64,000 nt of DNA, from the NCBI RefSeq assembly GCF_018831085.1, contig NZ_JAGPNM010000009.1:62001-126000 (forward strand). Direction: 5' to 3'. The translations under genes and the position numbers were made by a program. The notes beneath the pieces were generated by a model, which saw only the letters and a list, made by a program, of their open reading frames with translations, did not search any database and was not told the origin of the DNA. Within the stretch, counting starts at the first letter, position 1; each line of letters opens with the position of its first letter. Source of the stretch: Rheinheimera oceanensis (GTDB taxonomy: Bacteria; Pseudomonadota; Gammaproteobacteria; Enterobacterales; Alteromonadaceae). Positions 1-8,803 of the stretch are shown here, piece after piece.

Positions 1-1694
1 GCCAGTGGCACACTGCCATTACTCAGCACTACGTCATGAAACTCACGCACGTTGAAGCGATCGCCCAATGCCTGTTCCGCTTCGGCGCGTAACTGTTTAA
101 TGGTAATTTCACCTAACTTATAAGACAGCGCCTGCGCCGGCCAGCTGATATAGCGATCTATTTCGGTCGTTACGTTGTGCATTGATAAAGCGGTATTTTC
201 AGCCAGAAAATCTATTGCCTGCTGACGGCTCCAACCCATGGTATGCATGCCAGTATCAACCACCAGCCGCGCAGCACGCCACATTTCATAGGTCAGACGG
301 CCAAAATTGCTGTAAGGCTCCTGATAAAAGCCCATTTCCAACCCCAGATATTCAGCGTACAACCCCCAGCCTTCACCGAAAGCTGAGGTATAAAAGCTGC
401 GGCGATAATCCGGCAATTCGGCATGTTCACGGGCAAGTGCAATTTGCAAATGGTGGCCGGGCACGGCTTCGTGCAGTGTTAGTGCCTCCATTTCGTACAA
501 TGGCCGACGATCCAGCGCGTAAGTATTTACCCAATAGAAACCGGCCTGATCATCACGGGCAGGCCCGGAATAACGCCCTGTAGTGTATTTAGGGGCAATT
601 TCTGCCGGTACCGGAACCACACCATAAGGGGTACGGGGCAAGGTTTTGAATAACTTTGGCAGTTCAGCATCAGCTTTTTTTGCCAGATAAGCGGCATAGC
701 GCATCAGCTCATCAGGTGTTTTGGCATAAAATTGCGGATCGGTACGCAAATACTGAATAAATTCAGCAAAACTGCCGGTAAAGCCAAGCTGATCAATTAC
801 CTGCTGCATTTGTGCCCGGATGCGCTTTACCTCATCCAGGCCGGTTTGATGTACCTGCTGTGGTGTCAGCTTTAGCGTGGTGTAATGCTCCAACCGGTTT
901 TGGTAAAACGCTGCGCCATCTGGTAAAGCGCTGGCGGCAATAGTCTCTCTGGCACCGGGCAAATACTCATTCACCATAAAATCATAAAATGCCTGATAGG
1001 CCGGGTTTACTGCCTGCATAATCTGCTCAACAGCCTGGGCGCTAAGCTGCTGCCATTCGGTTTCGCTGATAAATGCCGGTTTACGGTTAAATGGCTGATA
1101 AAACACGCTTTGTGTCGGGTCTTGTACCACATACGAAATAATGCTTTGCTCAAAGCCTTTCAGCACAGCCTTAGGTTGGGTTACGCCTTTGGCCAGGCCC
1201 TGTTTCATCCAGTCCGTTTGTTGTTGCATATAACGGGGAATAGCAGCGAGCTTTTGCAGATAGTGCTGATAATCTGCTGCCGTTTTAAAGCTGCCACGCT
1301 GCACCATAAAGCCAAGGTTGGTATGAAAGCCGGATTCGGATGTCAACGGCATTAAATGTGCGCCAAAACGGTATTCATCTATCTGATCGGCCAGACGATA
1401 CGCTAAAATGGCATGATTAATCTGGTTTTGCTCTGACAGTGCTTTCACATTAATTTGTTGTAATCTGGACTGCCAACCCAGACGCTGCTGGTGCCGCTGC
1501 TCCAGTGCCTGCGGCGACATATCGGTCAGCTCACCCGGCGGCGTTTCATTTAACTGCTGCTGAGCCTGCCACAGTTGTTGTGCCAGTTCGGTAAACTGTT
1601 TATCGCTGTTGCGCGTTGTTGTTGCGCAAGCCGACAACAAAACTGTACACATTACAACTAAAAACAGTGATTTAATATTTACAGTGGTTTTCAT
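1..1694 (-). CDS. DUF885 family lipoprotein (3' end outside window)
   Basis: About 564 codons are visible, read leftwards from an ATG at 1694; the C-terminus lies beyond the window edge. The N-terminus is a lipoprotein signal: a hydrophobic stretch followed by the lipobox LLSAC, so Cys23 should be lipidated. The body carries LHEAVPGHHLQ (about 440-480 bases from the window edge), an HExxH-like signature of the DUF885 family, which is thought to contain zinc-peptidase-like proteins. Family membership is clear from this motif and the overall length. The substrate is unknown, and peptidase activity is an inference from the motif. It stands alone, divergent from the GGDEF gene to its right. Confidence 0.85.
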   Translation of the reverse strand, partial: MKTTVNIKSLFLVVMCTVLLSACATTTRNSDKQFTELAQQLWQAQQQLNETPPGELTDMSPQALEQRHQQRLGWQSRLQQINVKALSEQNQINHAILAYRLADQIDEYRFGAHLMPLTSESGFHTNLGFMVQRGSFKTAADYQHYLQKLAAIPRYMQQQTDWMKQGLAKGVTQPKAVLKGFEQSIISYVVQDPTQSVFYQPFNRKPAFISETEWQQLSAQAVEQIMQAVNPAYQAFYDFMVNEYLPGARETIAASALPDGAAFYQNRLEHYTTLKLTPQQVHQTGLDEVKRIRAQMQQVIDQLGFTGSFAEFIQYLRTDPQFYAKTPDELMRYAAYLAKKADAELPKLFKTLPRTPYGVVPVPAEIAPKYTTGRYSGPARDDQAGFYWVNTYALDRRPLYEMEALTLHEAVPGHHLQIALAREHAELPDYRRSFYTSAFGEGWGLYAEYLGLEMGFYQEPYSNFGRLTYEMWRAARLVVDTGMHTMGWSRQQAIDFLAENTALSMHNVTTEIDRYISWPAQALSYKLGEITIKQLRAEAEQALGDRFNVREFHDVVLSNGSVPL

Positions 1695-1878
1695 TTTGAT
1701 TATTCCCACAAAAAAGACGCTTCGATTGTATCTGCTTTAATCACAGATTACAGGCAACTAAACCAGACAAAGCTGCTTTTTAACGTTTTTACTACCAAAG
1801 TATGCTCTGTCGGGTGTCGATAATCCGGTCAATTTGATGTTAAATTCAACAGCTGTATTTTTTTGTCAGACAGAGCTG

Positions 1879-1906
1879 TTGCCTGTCGCATAGAATCGCG
1901 TACTAT
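1879..1906 (+). promoter_or_regulatory. possible sigma70 promoter for the GGDEF gene
   Basis: TTGCCT (1879-1884) and TACTAT (1901-1906) are 16 nt apart in the 286-base gap between the divergent DUF885 and GGDEF genes, about 75 nt before the GGDEF start. Each hexamer matches consensus at only 4 of 6 positions, so this is a weak call. Nothing else stands out in this gap. Confidence 0.25.
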
Positions 1907-1980
1907 GGGGCTAGCGAAGTATTCGTTAACAATTCAGGTAACCCCAGTGTCTACCTGTCAGCGGAGTTATACGTGGTCTT

Positions 1981-3012
1981 ATGAAGTATCAGGATTCACT
2001 GGAACAAGCCAGCGAGAAAGCGGCGCAGGTAAAAGTATTTTTACAGCGTGCCGGCCTTGCAGCTCATCCGGTAAATTATGCCGTGTGCTACGACTATATC
2101 AGCGGTCATCACGCTGGGCTGTGCACTGCAATTGAGCATAAGCTGAGTGCCAAAACTCCGTTTGACGATTTTATTATGGCGGATTTGTATAGCCGCTACC
2201 TGACCCCGGCGAACCCACAACAAGAACAACTGCTGCAAGATGCCTCAGGTATTGTTAGCCGCCTTACCGGTTATACCGATCTGGCGGCTGAACAGGTTGC
2301 CGATTACCTGCAGCAGTTGGATTTCAGTTTACTGCAACTACAACAACAGCAAAATGGCGAAAATATCCTTTCGATAGTTGAGCAGCTGCGCCAGCAAACT
2401 CTGGAGTTTCGTACCGGCCAGTATCAGTTGCAGCAACAATTGGAGCAAGCTAATCAACAAAGCCATCAGTTACGGCATGAGCTGGAGCAACTTAAGTTAC
2501 AACGCCAACTGGACCCGCTAACCGGCTTGTATAACCGCTCGGCAATGCAACAGCAGTTGGAGTTATGGTTTACCGAACAACCTGGTCGGCGTGTTGCCGC
2601 CATTGCCATTGATTTAGACCATTTCAGCCGTTTTAACCAGGATTATGGCAGCGCTATCGGCGATGTTATCCTGTCGAAAGTAGCACGTAAAATCAGCAGT
2701 TATGTGCAAAGTAGCGGTTTACCGGTGCGGGCAGGCGGAGAAGAGTTTCTGATCCTGCTGCCGGATGTCGATTTACGCAGCGCCAGCGAAATTGCTGAAC
2801 AGGTGCGCCGCGGTGTGGAAAAACTGCGTTTTGTCTCAGCCCGCAGCAAGAAAGCCTTACCCAAAGTAACTATTTCACTGGGCGTATCTTTGTATCAGCA
2901 TAGTGAAAACTGGTATCAGTTTTTAGCACGCACTACCGACGTATTAACACTGGCCAAACAGCGCGGCCGGAATCAGGTTGCCAGCGAAACTATGCTGGCA
3001 CTGCCCGCTTAG
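1981..3012 (+). CDS. diguanylate cyclase (GGDEF domain, degenerate I-site)
   Basis: A 343-residue soluble protein expected to make cyclic di-GMP from two GTP. Residues 1-110 form a helical N-terminal region with a NYAVCYDY motif, of a type seen ahead of many GGDEF domains. Residues 120-175 are glutamine-rich and probably coiled coil. The catalytic domain begins at DPLTGLYNR (178-186) and has the active signature GGEEF at 252-256, so catalysis is likely. The inhibitory RxxD that normally sits five residues before GGEEF is replaced by QSSG, so product inhibition through the classical I-site should be absent. No transmembrane or known sensor domain is visible. It precedes the ubi genes with an 82-base gap and is probably separate from them. 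Confidence 0.88.
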   Translation: MKYQDSLEQASEKAAQVKVFLQRAGLAAHPVNYAVCYDYISGHHAGLCTAIEHKLSAKTPFDDFIMADLYSRYLTPANPQQEQLLQDASGIVSRLTGYTDLAAEQVADYLQQLDFSLLQLQQQQNGENILSIVEQLRQQTLEFRTGQYQLQQQLEQANQQSHQLRHELEQLKLQRQLDPLTGLYNRSAMQQQLELWFTEQPGRRVAAIAIDLDHFSRFNQDYGSAIGDVILSKVARKISSYVQSSGLPVRAGGEEFLILLPDVDLRSASEIAEQVRRGVEKLRFVSARSKKALPKVTISLGVSLYQHSENWYQFLARTTDVLTLAKQRGRNQVASETMLALPA

Positions 3013-3094
3013 GTTATAAAAGCCAACAGATAAGTTGGCTGATGCAGCTTTATCTTTTACACTAGCCACATTTCTTCGCCAACAGGCCAGCAGC

Positions 3095-3850
3095 ATGACA
3101 GATCAGAACCCCAACACTACGCACTTTGGCTATAAAACTGTTGCCGCCGAGCAGAAGGTGTCCTTGGTAGCGAATGTGTTTCACTCAGTCGCCGCCAAAT
3201 ACGATGTGATGAACGATTTAATGTCACTTGGCATTCACCGGCTGTGGAAACGCTTTACCATCGATTGCAGCGGCGTGCGCCCGGGCCAGCAGGTGCTTGA
3301 TCTGGCCGGCGGTACCGGTGATATCACAGCGTTGTTTTCAAAACGGGTCGGGCCAGGCGGTAAAGTGGTGCTGGCAGATATTAATGCCTCTATGCTTAAT
3401 GTAGGCCGCGACAAACTGCGTGATATGGGTTTGGTGAACAATATCGAGTATGTGCAGGCCAATGCTGAAGCGCTGCCCTTTGCCGACAACAGTTTTGACA
3501 TTATCAGCATTGGTTTTGGCTTGCGTAACGTGACTGACAAAGACGCAGCACTACGCTCTATGTTCCGGGTATTAAAGCCAGGAGGCCGCTTGCTGGTGCT
3601 GGAGTTTTCCAAACCAGAACAGCAATGGCTAAGTAAAGTATACGATCTGTACTCGTTTAAACTGCTACCCACTATTGGCCAACTGGTTGCCAACGACAAA
3701 GACAGCTATCAGTATCTGGCAGAGTCTATCCGTATGCACCCGGATCAGGAAACGCTGAAAAGCATGATGCAGGACGCAGGGTTTGCGCAAGTCAGCTACC
3801 ACAACCTGACCGGGGGCATAGTGGCACTGCACCGGGGCTATAAATTCTGA
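3095..3850 (+). CDS. ubiE: demethylmenaquinone/2-polyprenyl-6-methoxy-benzoquinol methyltransferase
   Basis: UbiE is the SAM-dependent C-methyltransferase of ubiquinone and menaquinone synthesis. The start at 3095 (MTDQNPNTTHFGY) gives 251 residues, the usual length; an in-frame ATG at 3035 would add 20 residues unlike the family. The SAM-binding motif VLDLAGGTGD lies near residue 68, and the family signatures GFGLRNVTD and PGGRLLVLEFSKP follow. Its TGA overlaps the ubiJ ATG, so translation is likely coupled. The order ubiE-ubiJ-ubiB matches E. coli. Confidence 0.97.
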   Translation: MTDQNPNTTHFGYKTVAAEQKVSLVANVFHSVAAKYDVMNDLMSLGIHRLWKRFTIDCSGVRPGQQVLDLAGGTGDITALFSKRVGPGGKVVLADINASMLNVGRDKLRDMGLVNNIEYVQANAEALPFADNSFDIISIGFGLRNVTDKDAALRSMFRVLKPGGRLLVLEFSKPEQQWLSKVYDLYSFKLLPTIGQLVANDKDSYQYLAESIRMHPDQETLKSMMQDAGFAQVSYHNLTGGIVALHRGYKF

Positions 3851-4458
3851 TGTTGCCTTTGCTGCCCCAGCTGCTGTGCGCCGTGGCAGAAAAAACCATG
3901 GCCAGATTAATTGCAATGGACCCACACGCCGCAGTCAGGCTTAACCGCCTGCATGGTAAGCAGTTATCGTTCCGGCTACGGGAGTGGCCCGTGACACTGG
4001 TACTCAGTGCCAGCGCACAGGGCATTTTATTTAATCAACATGATGAAGCTGTAGATTGTACCATCGCAACGGATCTAGCCAGCCTGCGTTTATTACGCGA
4101 CCCCAGCCAGTTGACCCGGTTGATAAAAGCCGATGCACTACAGATAGACGGCGATATTCAGGTTGCGCAGCAGTACAGCCATTTTTTTCAGCAACTGGAA
4201 CCGGACTGGCAGCAAACACTGTCTGCTTATGTTGGTGATGCCGCCGCACATAAAATTGCGCTGAGCTTACACCATATACACCAGTATCTGAGTGATAAAG
4301 CCATAATTTTACAACAACTTAGCACTGAACTGGCGCAAGATGAACTGCAATTAACCCCCACAGCTATTGAGATGACCCGGTTTAGTGGCGCAGTCAGTGA
4401 ATTGGCAGCCAGAGTTGATGTGATGCAGCAACAACTGCAAGCTTTTCAGGAGTTATAG
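3850..4458 (+). CDS. ubiJ: ubiquinone biosynthesis accessory factor UbiJ (SCP2 domain)
   Basis: A 202-residue protein between ubiE and ubiB, the invariant place of ubiJ. UbiJ contributes to the Ubi complex and is thought to hold the hydrophobic quinone precursors through its SCP2 lipid-binding fold. The N-terminal half (residues 15-110) has the SCP2-like alternating pattern, and the C-terminal 40 residues are heptad-like and probably coiled coil. The sequence diverges from E. coli, as is normal for this family, so the call rests largely on position and domain pattern. It overlaps ubiE by one base at its start and ubiB by one base at its end. Confidence 0.9.
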   Translation: MLPLLPQLLCAVAEKTMARLIAMDPHAAVRLNRLHGKQLSFRLREWPVTLVLSASAQGILFNQHDEAVDCTIATDLASLRLLRDPSQLTRLIKADALQIDGDIQVAQQYSHFFQQLEPDWQQTLSAYVGDAAAHKIALSLHHIHQYLSDKAIILQQLSTELAQDELQLTPTAIEMTRFSGAVSELAARVDVMQQQLQAFQEL

Positions 4459-6086
4459 TGCGTATCAGCCGTTTTTATCAAATCCAGAAAACCTTATTGC
4501 AGTTCGGCCTGGATGAACTTATCCCCGCACAATGGCAACCCTGGTATGCACGGATGTTGCGTCGCAGCTTGTTCTGGCTGCGCAACCGCCATCCGGACCA
4601 GCCAGTTGGTGTGCGGCTGCGTTTGGCGCTGCAAAGCCTGGGCCCGGTTTGGGTTAAATTCGGCCAGATGTTATCAACACGACGCGACTTGTTTCCGCCA
4701 CAGCTGGCCGACGAGTTGGCCAAGCTGCAGGATAAAGTACCGCCCTTTGACGGCGCCCAGGCGCAACAACTAATTGAACAGGCATTGGAGTTGGACAGCA
4801 TTAACCAGCTGTTTGCTGACTTTAACCAGACTCCGCTGGCATCAGCTTCGATTGCTCAGGTACACACCGCACAACTGCTGTTGGCAGATGGCAGCCTGGC
4901 AGATGTCGTGATTAAAGTTATCCGGCCAGACATTAAGCAACAAATTCTGGCAGATTTAGCACTGATGGATACTCTGGCTGATGCGGCAGCACGCTTTTTA
5001 CCTGATGGTAAGCGTTTACGGCCACGCGAAGTGGTATCAGAGTACCGTAAAACGATTCTGGATGAACTGGACCTGCAGCGCGAAGCCGCGAATGCTATTC
5101 AGCTGCGACGTAATTTTGAAGACTCAGACTCGCTATACATTCCCTTTGTCTACAGTGATTACAGCCGTGCCAATGTGATGGTAATGGAGCGTATTTACGG
5201 TATACCGGTAGCAGATATTGCAGCACTTAAGGCACAAGGCACTGATATGGAGTTGTTGGCCAAACGTGGCGTGGAAGTATTTTTTACTCAGGTGTTCCGC
5301 GACAGCTTCTTTCATGCTGATATGCACCCTGGCAATATTTTTGTCTCGCGCGAAACCCCGGCGAACCCGAAATACATTGGTATTGACTGCGGTATTGTCG
5401 GCACGTTAAATGCCGAAGATAAGCGGTATCTGGCAGAAAATTTTGTGGCCTTTTTTAACCGCGACTATAAAAAAGTGGCCCAGTTACACGTTGACTCCGG
5501 CTGGGTGCCAGCTCATACCAAGGTAGAAGAGTTTGAAAGCGCCATTCGCACCGTTTGCGAGCCTATTTTTCAAAAACCGCTGGCCGAAATCTCTTTTGGC
5601 CATGTGCTATTAAACCTGTTCAGCACGGCACGGCGTTTTGATATGCAAGTTCAGCCACAGCTGGTGTTATTACAGAAAACACTGTTGTATATTGAAGGCC
5701 TGGGCCGCCAGTTGTATCCGCAACTGGATTTATGGAAAACAGCCAAACCATTTCTGGAAAACTGGGTCAAACAGCAGGTTGGTTTGCCGGCTGTATGGCG
5801 TCAGGTTAAAGACAACCTGCCGTTTTGGGCAGAAAAACTGCCGCAGATGCCAAATCTGCTGCATCAATATCTGGAGCAAGGTCCCAGGCAGCAAAGACAA
5901 CTGTTACAACAGCTGCAACAACTGGCCGGGCAACAGCAAAAAGCCAGGCAACAAATAGTTGCGGCGACCTTTGCTGCAGCAGCATTGATCAGTGCTAGTA
6001 TAGTGTTCAGTATCGGCAGCCACACTCTGGCAGTAATACTGCTGGCAGTAAGTGCAGGCTTTGGTATTAAAGCGTTAGTGCAATAA
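4458..6086 (+). CDS. ubiB: ABC1/ADCK-family kinase-like ubiquinone biosynthesis protein UbiB
   Basis: A 542-residue member of the UbiB atypical kinase-like family, needed for ubiquinone synthesis, probably as an ATPase that helps extract lipid intermediates. The start is a GTG at 4458, overlapping the ubiJ stop, with AGGAG six bases upstream. Visible motifs are KFGQ (near residue 67), the alanine-rich loop ASIAQVH (near 131), NVMVMERIYG, and the catalytic-loop-like DMHPGNIF (near 288). Two hydrophobic helices end the protein (about 505-540), as in E. coli UbiB. Length and order are normal. Confidence 0.97.
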   Translation: MRISRFYQIQKTLLQFGLDELIPAQWQPWYARMLRRSLFWLRNRHPDQPVGVRLRLALQSLGPVWVKFGQMLSTRRDLFPPQLADELAKLQDKVPPFDGAQAQQLIEQALELDSINQLFADFNQTPLASASIAQVHTAQLLLADGSLADVVIKVIRPDIKQQILADLALMDTLADAAARFLPDGKRLRPREVVSEYRKTILDELDLQREAANAIQLRRNFEDSDSLYIPFVYSDYSRANVMVMERIYGIPVADIAALKAQGTDMELLAKRGVEVFFTQVFRDSFFHADMHPGNIFVSRETPANPKYIGIDCGIVGTLNAEDKRYLAENFVAFFNRDYKKVAQLHVDSGWVPAHTKVEEFESAIRTVCEPIFQKPLAEISFGHVLLNLFSTARRFDMQVQPQLVLLQKTLLYIEGLGRQLYPQLDLWKTAKPFLENWVKQQVGLPAVWRQVKDNLPFWAEKLPQMPNLLHQYLEQGPRQQRQLLQQLQQLAGQQQKARQQIVAATFAAAALISASIVFSIGSHTLAVILLAVSAGFGIKALVQ

Positions 6087-6158
6087 CAGATTTGTCATAA
6101 CAACGACATATACTGCGCCAGACACAGACAGTGTCAGGCATTAATCAGAGGAAACAGC

Positions 6159-6422
6159 ATGTTCGGCAATATTAGTATTTGGCAGTTACTTATCGTCTTA
6201 GCCATCATCGTTTTACTGTTCGGCACCAAAAAGCTGCGTGGTATAGGCACAGATTTAGGCTCGGCAATAAAGGGGTTTCGCAGTTCAATTAAAGACTCGC
6301 CATCTGACGATGACACAGCAAATCAGCCAGCACAGCTAAACGAACAAAGTAAAGCGGGTACCAGTACCAGCATTGATAAAAATGCGGCTGGTCAGGCTGG
6401 CGACACTAAAGATAAAGTGTAA
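6159..6422 (+). CDS. tatA: Sec-independent protein translocase subunit TatA
   Basis: An 87-residue TatA, the pore-forming subunit that exports folded twin-arginine proteins. One N-terminal membrane helix (about 6-22) is followed by the hinge and amphipathic helix FGTKKLRGIGTDLG, and then a polar, low-complexity tail. AGAGGAAA lies ahead of the ATG at 6159. tatB starts directly after its stop, so the tatABC genes are one operon, probably read on from or alongside ubiEJB. Confidence 0.97.
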   Translation: MFGNISIWQLLIVLAIIVLLFGTKKLRGIGTDLGSAIKGFRSSIKDSPSDDDTANQPAQLNEQSKAGTSTSIDKNAAGQAGDTKDKV

Positions 6423-6743
6423 ATGGGTTTCTGGGAGCTGGTTGTTATTGGCGTTGTCGCCTTGCTGGTACTGGGGCCAGAACGGCTGCCCGGTGCTATT
6501 CGCTCGGTGCATAAAACCGTGCGCAGTATTAAGCAGTTTGGACAACAAATGCAGGCAGAACTGAATGATGATTTACGAACCCATGAACTGCATCAGAAGT
6601 TAAAAGATGCTGAAGCCAAAGGCCTGCTTAACCTGACAGAGCAGGAAAAAGCTGCCCTGGCTGAGTTAAAACAAGCGGCGGCTGATGTAAACAGGCCCAT
6701 TTCTTCGATAACCAGCAGTAAAGACAATAAACATGAGCCTTAA
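6423..6743 (+). CDS. tatB: Sec-independent protein translocase subunit TatB
   Basis: A 106-residue TatB that forms the signal-peptide-binding complex with TatC. The N-terminus (MGFWELVVIGVVALLVLGPE) is the typical single helix ending in the conserved LGPERLP. A long charged amphipathic helix follows. It starts one base after the tatA stop, and its last 11 bases overlap the tatC start. It is shorter than E. coli TatB (171 residues), because the variable C-terminal tail is short. Confidence 0.96.
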   Translation: MGFWELVVIGVVALLVLGPERLPGAIRSVHKTVRSIKQFGQQMQAELNDDLRTHELHQKLKDAEAKGLLNLTEQEKAALAELKQAAADVNRPISSITSSKDNKHEP

Positions 6744-7494
6744 CGCCAGCCCCGACAGTTTACTCGGACATTTAATCGAACTACGCAATCGTCTGTTGCG
6801 CTGCGTAGTGGCGGTGATAATTGTCTTCGCTGGCCTGGCGGCTTTTGCGCAGGATATCTATCACATACTGGCACAGCCGTTAATGGCAGTATTGCCGGAA
6901 CATAGCAGCATGATTGCAACCGATGTTGCCGCGCCCTTTTTTGCACCGTTTAAATTAACCTTTATCGTAGCGATATGTGTTGCCATTCCGTATATCCTGC
7001 TGCAAGTATGGCAGTTTATAGCGCCGGCGCTGTATAGCCGTGAAAAACGGCTGATGGCGCCACTGGTAGTTAGTAGCACACTCCTGTTTTATAGCGGTAT
7101 AGCATTTGCGTACTTTATTGTATTTCCTATTATTTTCGGTTTTTTCACTAGCGTTGCACCTGAAGGCGTTACAGTAGCTACCGATATCAGCAACTACCTT
7201 GATTTTGTGCTGAAGCTATTTTTTGCCTTTGGCCTGTCGTTTGAAATCCCGGTAGCCATTTTGCTGATGGTCTGGACCGGCGTGACCACCCGCGCCGAGC
7301 TCGCAGAAAAGCGTCCTTATATTGTCGTTGGCGCTTTTGTTTTAGGTATGCTGTTAACCCCGCCTGATGTGCTGTCACAAACCTTATTGGCGGTACCTAT
7401 GTGGTTACTATTTGAACTTGGCCTTGTACTCAGCCGCTTTTATCAACCAACCACCACCGAAAAAACAGAAGAAAAACAGGAAGATTCACTATGA
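6733..7494 (+). CDS. tatC: Sec-independent protein translocase subunit TatC
   Basis: A 253-residue TatC, the six-helix membrane receptor for twin-arginine signal peptides. The N-terminal LLGHLIELRNRLLR contains the conserved HLxELRxR-like element that contacts the RR motif; FxAPFKLTF, FIAPALYxREKR and the loop around PPDVLSQTLLAVPMWLLFE are also family signatures. It overlaps tatB by 11 bases and the next gene by 4. Confidence 0.97.
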   Translation: MSLNASPDSLLGHLIELRNRLLRCVVAVIIVFAGLAAFAQDIYHILAQPLMAVLPEHSSMIATDVAAPFFAPFKLTFIVAICVAIPYILLQVWQFIAPALYSREKRLMAPLVVSSTLLFYSGIAFAYFIVFPIIFGFFTSVAPEGVTVATDISNYLDFVLKLFFAFGLSFEIPVAILLMVWTGVTTRAELAEKRPYIVVGAFVLGMLLTPPDVLSQTLLAVPMWLLFELGLVLSRFYQPTTTEKTEEKQEDSL

Positions 7495-8003
7495 AATTAA
7501 TATTAGCTGCTTTAATTGCTGTTACCAGCCTGCCGGTAGCGGCTATACCGTTAGATCAGGCGCTGGAACTTTGCCGGGCTGAGCAAAATGCTTTACGTCG
7601 TCTAAATTGTTATGACGCTATTTCGACAGTTACAGCAGGTACTGCAGTACCAAGTAATACTGCTACACCGGTAACAGTAACTGCTGCTGCACCAAGTGTA
7701 GCTGTACCGGCCGCTAACACTGCAGTACAAAAACAGCCTGAAGCAGACTTTGGTATTGAACACCGTAAAGTAGACGAAGACGCGCCAAGTCAAATTTATC
7801 TGAGTGTTAAAGAGGTACGGTACAGCCCGCGCAAAGAACTGATTGTCGAGTTTGATAATGGCCAGATTTGGCGTCAGAACGGTACAGACTATTATAAAAT
7901 CGCTGCCGGTGAACAACATTATATAAAACGTGGCGTGCTTAGCTCTTTTTTCCTCGGTAACGATAGCAATAACCGCACTATTCGTGTCCGGCGCGAACAG
8001 TAA
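7491..8003 (+). CDS. small periplasmic protein of unknown function in the tat operon
   Basis: A 170-residue protein with a signal peptide (MKLILAALIAVTSLPVAA). The mature start carries LELCRAEQNALRRLNCYDAI, a paired-cysteine CxxxxxxxRLxCYD pattern found at the N-terminus of various short exported proteobacterial proteins. An alanine/threonine/valine-rich linker (about 45-80) leads to a C-terminal part predicted as beta strands (VKEVRYSPRKELIVEFDNGQ). The ATG overlaps the tatC stop by four bases and the gene overlaps tatD by one, so it is translated with the tat genes. I do not recognise a function, and its presence in a tat operon does not prove a role in export. Confidence 0.75.
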   Translation: MKLILAALIAVTSLPVAAIPLDQALELCRAEQNALRRLNCYDAISTVTAGTAVPSNTATPVTVTAAAPSVAVPAANTAVQKQPEADFGIEHRKVDEDAPSQIYLSVKEVRYSPRKELIVEFDNGQIWRQNGTDYYKIAAGEQHYIKRGVLSSFFLGNDSNNRTIRVRREQ

Positions 8004-8803
8004 TGTGGTGTGATATCGGTGTCAACCTGTTCAGCAACCAGTTCGACAGCGACAGAGTAGCTGTAGTTGAGCGTGCAGCACTGGCTGGTGTAACTCAATT
8101 GTTGTTGATTGGCAGCGATATTGATGAGAGCAGGCAAAATATTACTTTTTGCCAGCAGCACCTTAGTTGTTTTAGTACCGCTGGTGTACATCCACATCAG
8201 GCAGCTAATGTTAACCCTGACTGGCTGATACAGCTGCAAGCTTTAAGCAGACAAGCTGAAGTGATAGCTATTGGCGAATGCGGCCTCGATTTTAACCGTG
8301 ATTTTTCACCCCGCGAGCAGCAACAGCATGTTTTTGCTGAACAGTTACAACTGGCCAGACAATGTAACAAGCCGGTTTATCTGCACGAGCGTGACGCCTT
8401 TACTACTCAGCTTGCCATGTTAAAGGAGCAACAAATAAGCCATGGCGTAGCGCATTGTTTTACCGGCGATGTATTACAGCTAAAAGCCTATCTGGAGCTG
8501 GGGCTTTATATCGGCATTACCGGTTGGGTATGTGATGAACGCCGCGGTGAAGCACTGCAGCAGGCGCTACGCTACATACCGTCTGACCGGCTGCTGCTGG
8601 AAACCGATGCCCCTTATCTGCTACCCCGCACTATGCAACCTAAACCCAAAAGCCGGCGCAATGAACCCGCTTACCTGCCGGTAATTGCTAAAATGGTGGC
8701 ACAGCTAACCGGCTGTACTATGGATGAGCTGGCAACGCTGACCAGGCAAAACTGCCAGCACTTGTTTGGTTTTCAGCCCGGATTGAGTACTACTTATGCC
8801 TGA
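8003..8803 (+). CDS. tatD: TatD-family metal-dependent deoxyribonuclease
   Basis: A 266-residue TIM-barrel metallohydrolase of the TatD family, with 3'-5' exonuclease activity in E. coli. As in E. coli TatD itself, the first metal motif is DIGVNL rather than the HxH of YcfH/YjjV, which supports the tatD assignment. Other ligand motifs are AGVHPH, GECGLDF, LHERDA, HCFTGD and LLETDAPYL. It is co-translated with the upstream gene (one-base overlap). The name is historical; the enzyme is not needed for Tat export. Confidence 0.95.
   Translation: MWCDIGVNLFSNQFDSDRVAVVERAALAGVTQLLLIGSDIDESRQNITFCQQHLSCFSTAGVHPHQAANVNPDWLIQLQALSRQAEVIAIGECGLDFNRDFSPREQQQHVFAEQLQLARQCNKPVYLHERDAFTTQLAMLKEQQISHGVAHCFTGDVLQLKAYLELGLYIGITGWVCDERRGEALQQALRYIPSDRLLLETDAPYLLPRTMQPKPKSRRNEPAYLPVIAKMVAQLTGCTMDELATLTRQNCQHLFGFQPGLSTTYA

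Noticed and set aside
182..583. Plus-strand open frame of 133 codons
   Set aside because: It lies opposite the DUF885 gene, whose conserved motifs are on the minus strand; it has no recognisable motif or ribosome-binding site.
2323..2500. CAA/CAG-rich stretch that looks repetitive
   Set aside because: It encodes a glutamine-rich coiled-coil linker; the repeats have no fixed period and there are no spacers, so it is neither a CRISPR array nor a satellite.
3035..3094. Longer ubiE start adding 20 residues
   Set aside because: The extra residues do not resemble UbiE, and the ATG at 3095 gives the standard 251-residue length.
6087..6158. TTGTCA and TATACT before tatA as a promoter
   Set aside because: The spacing is only about 11 bases, too short for a sigma70 promoter.
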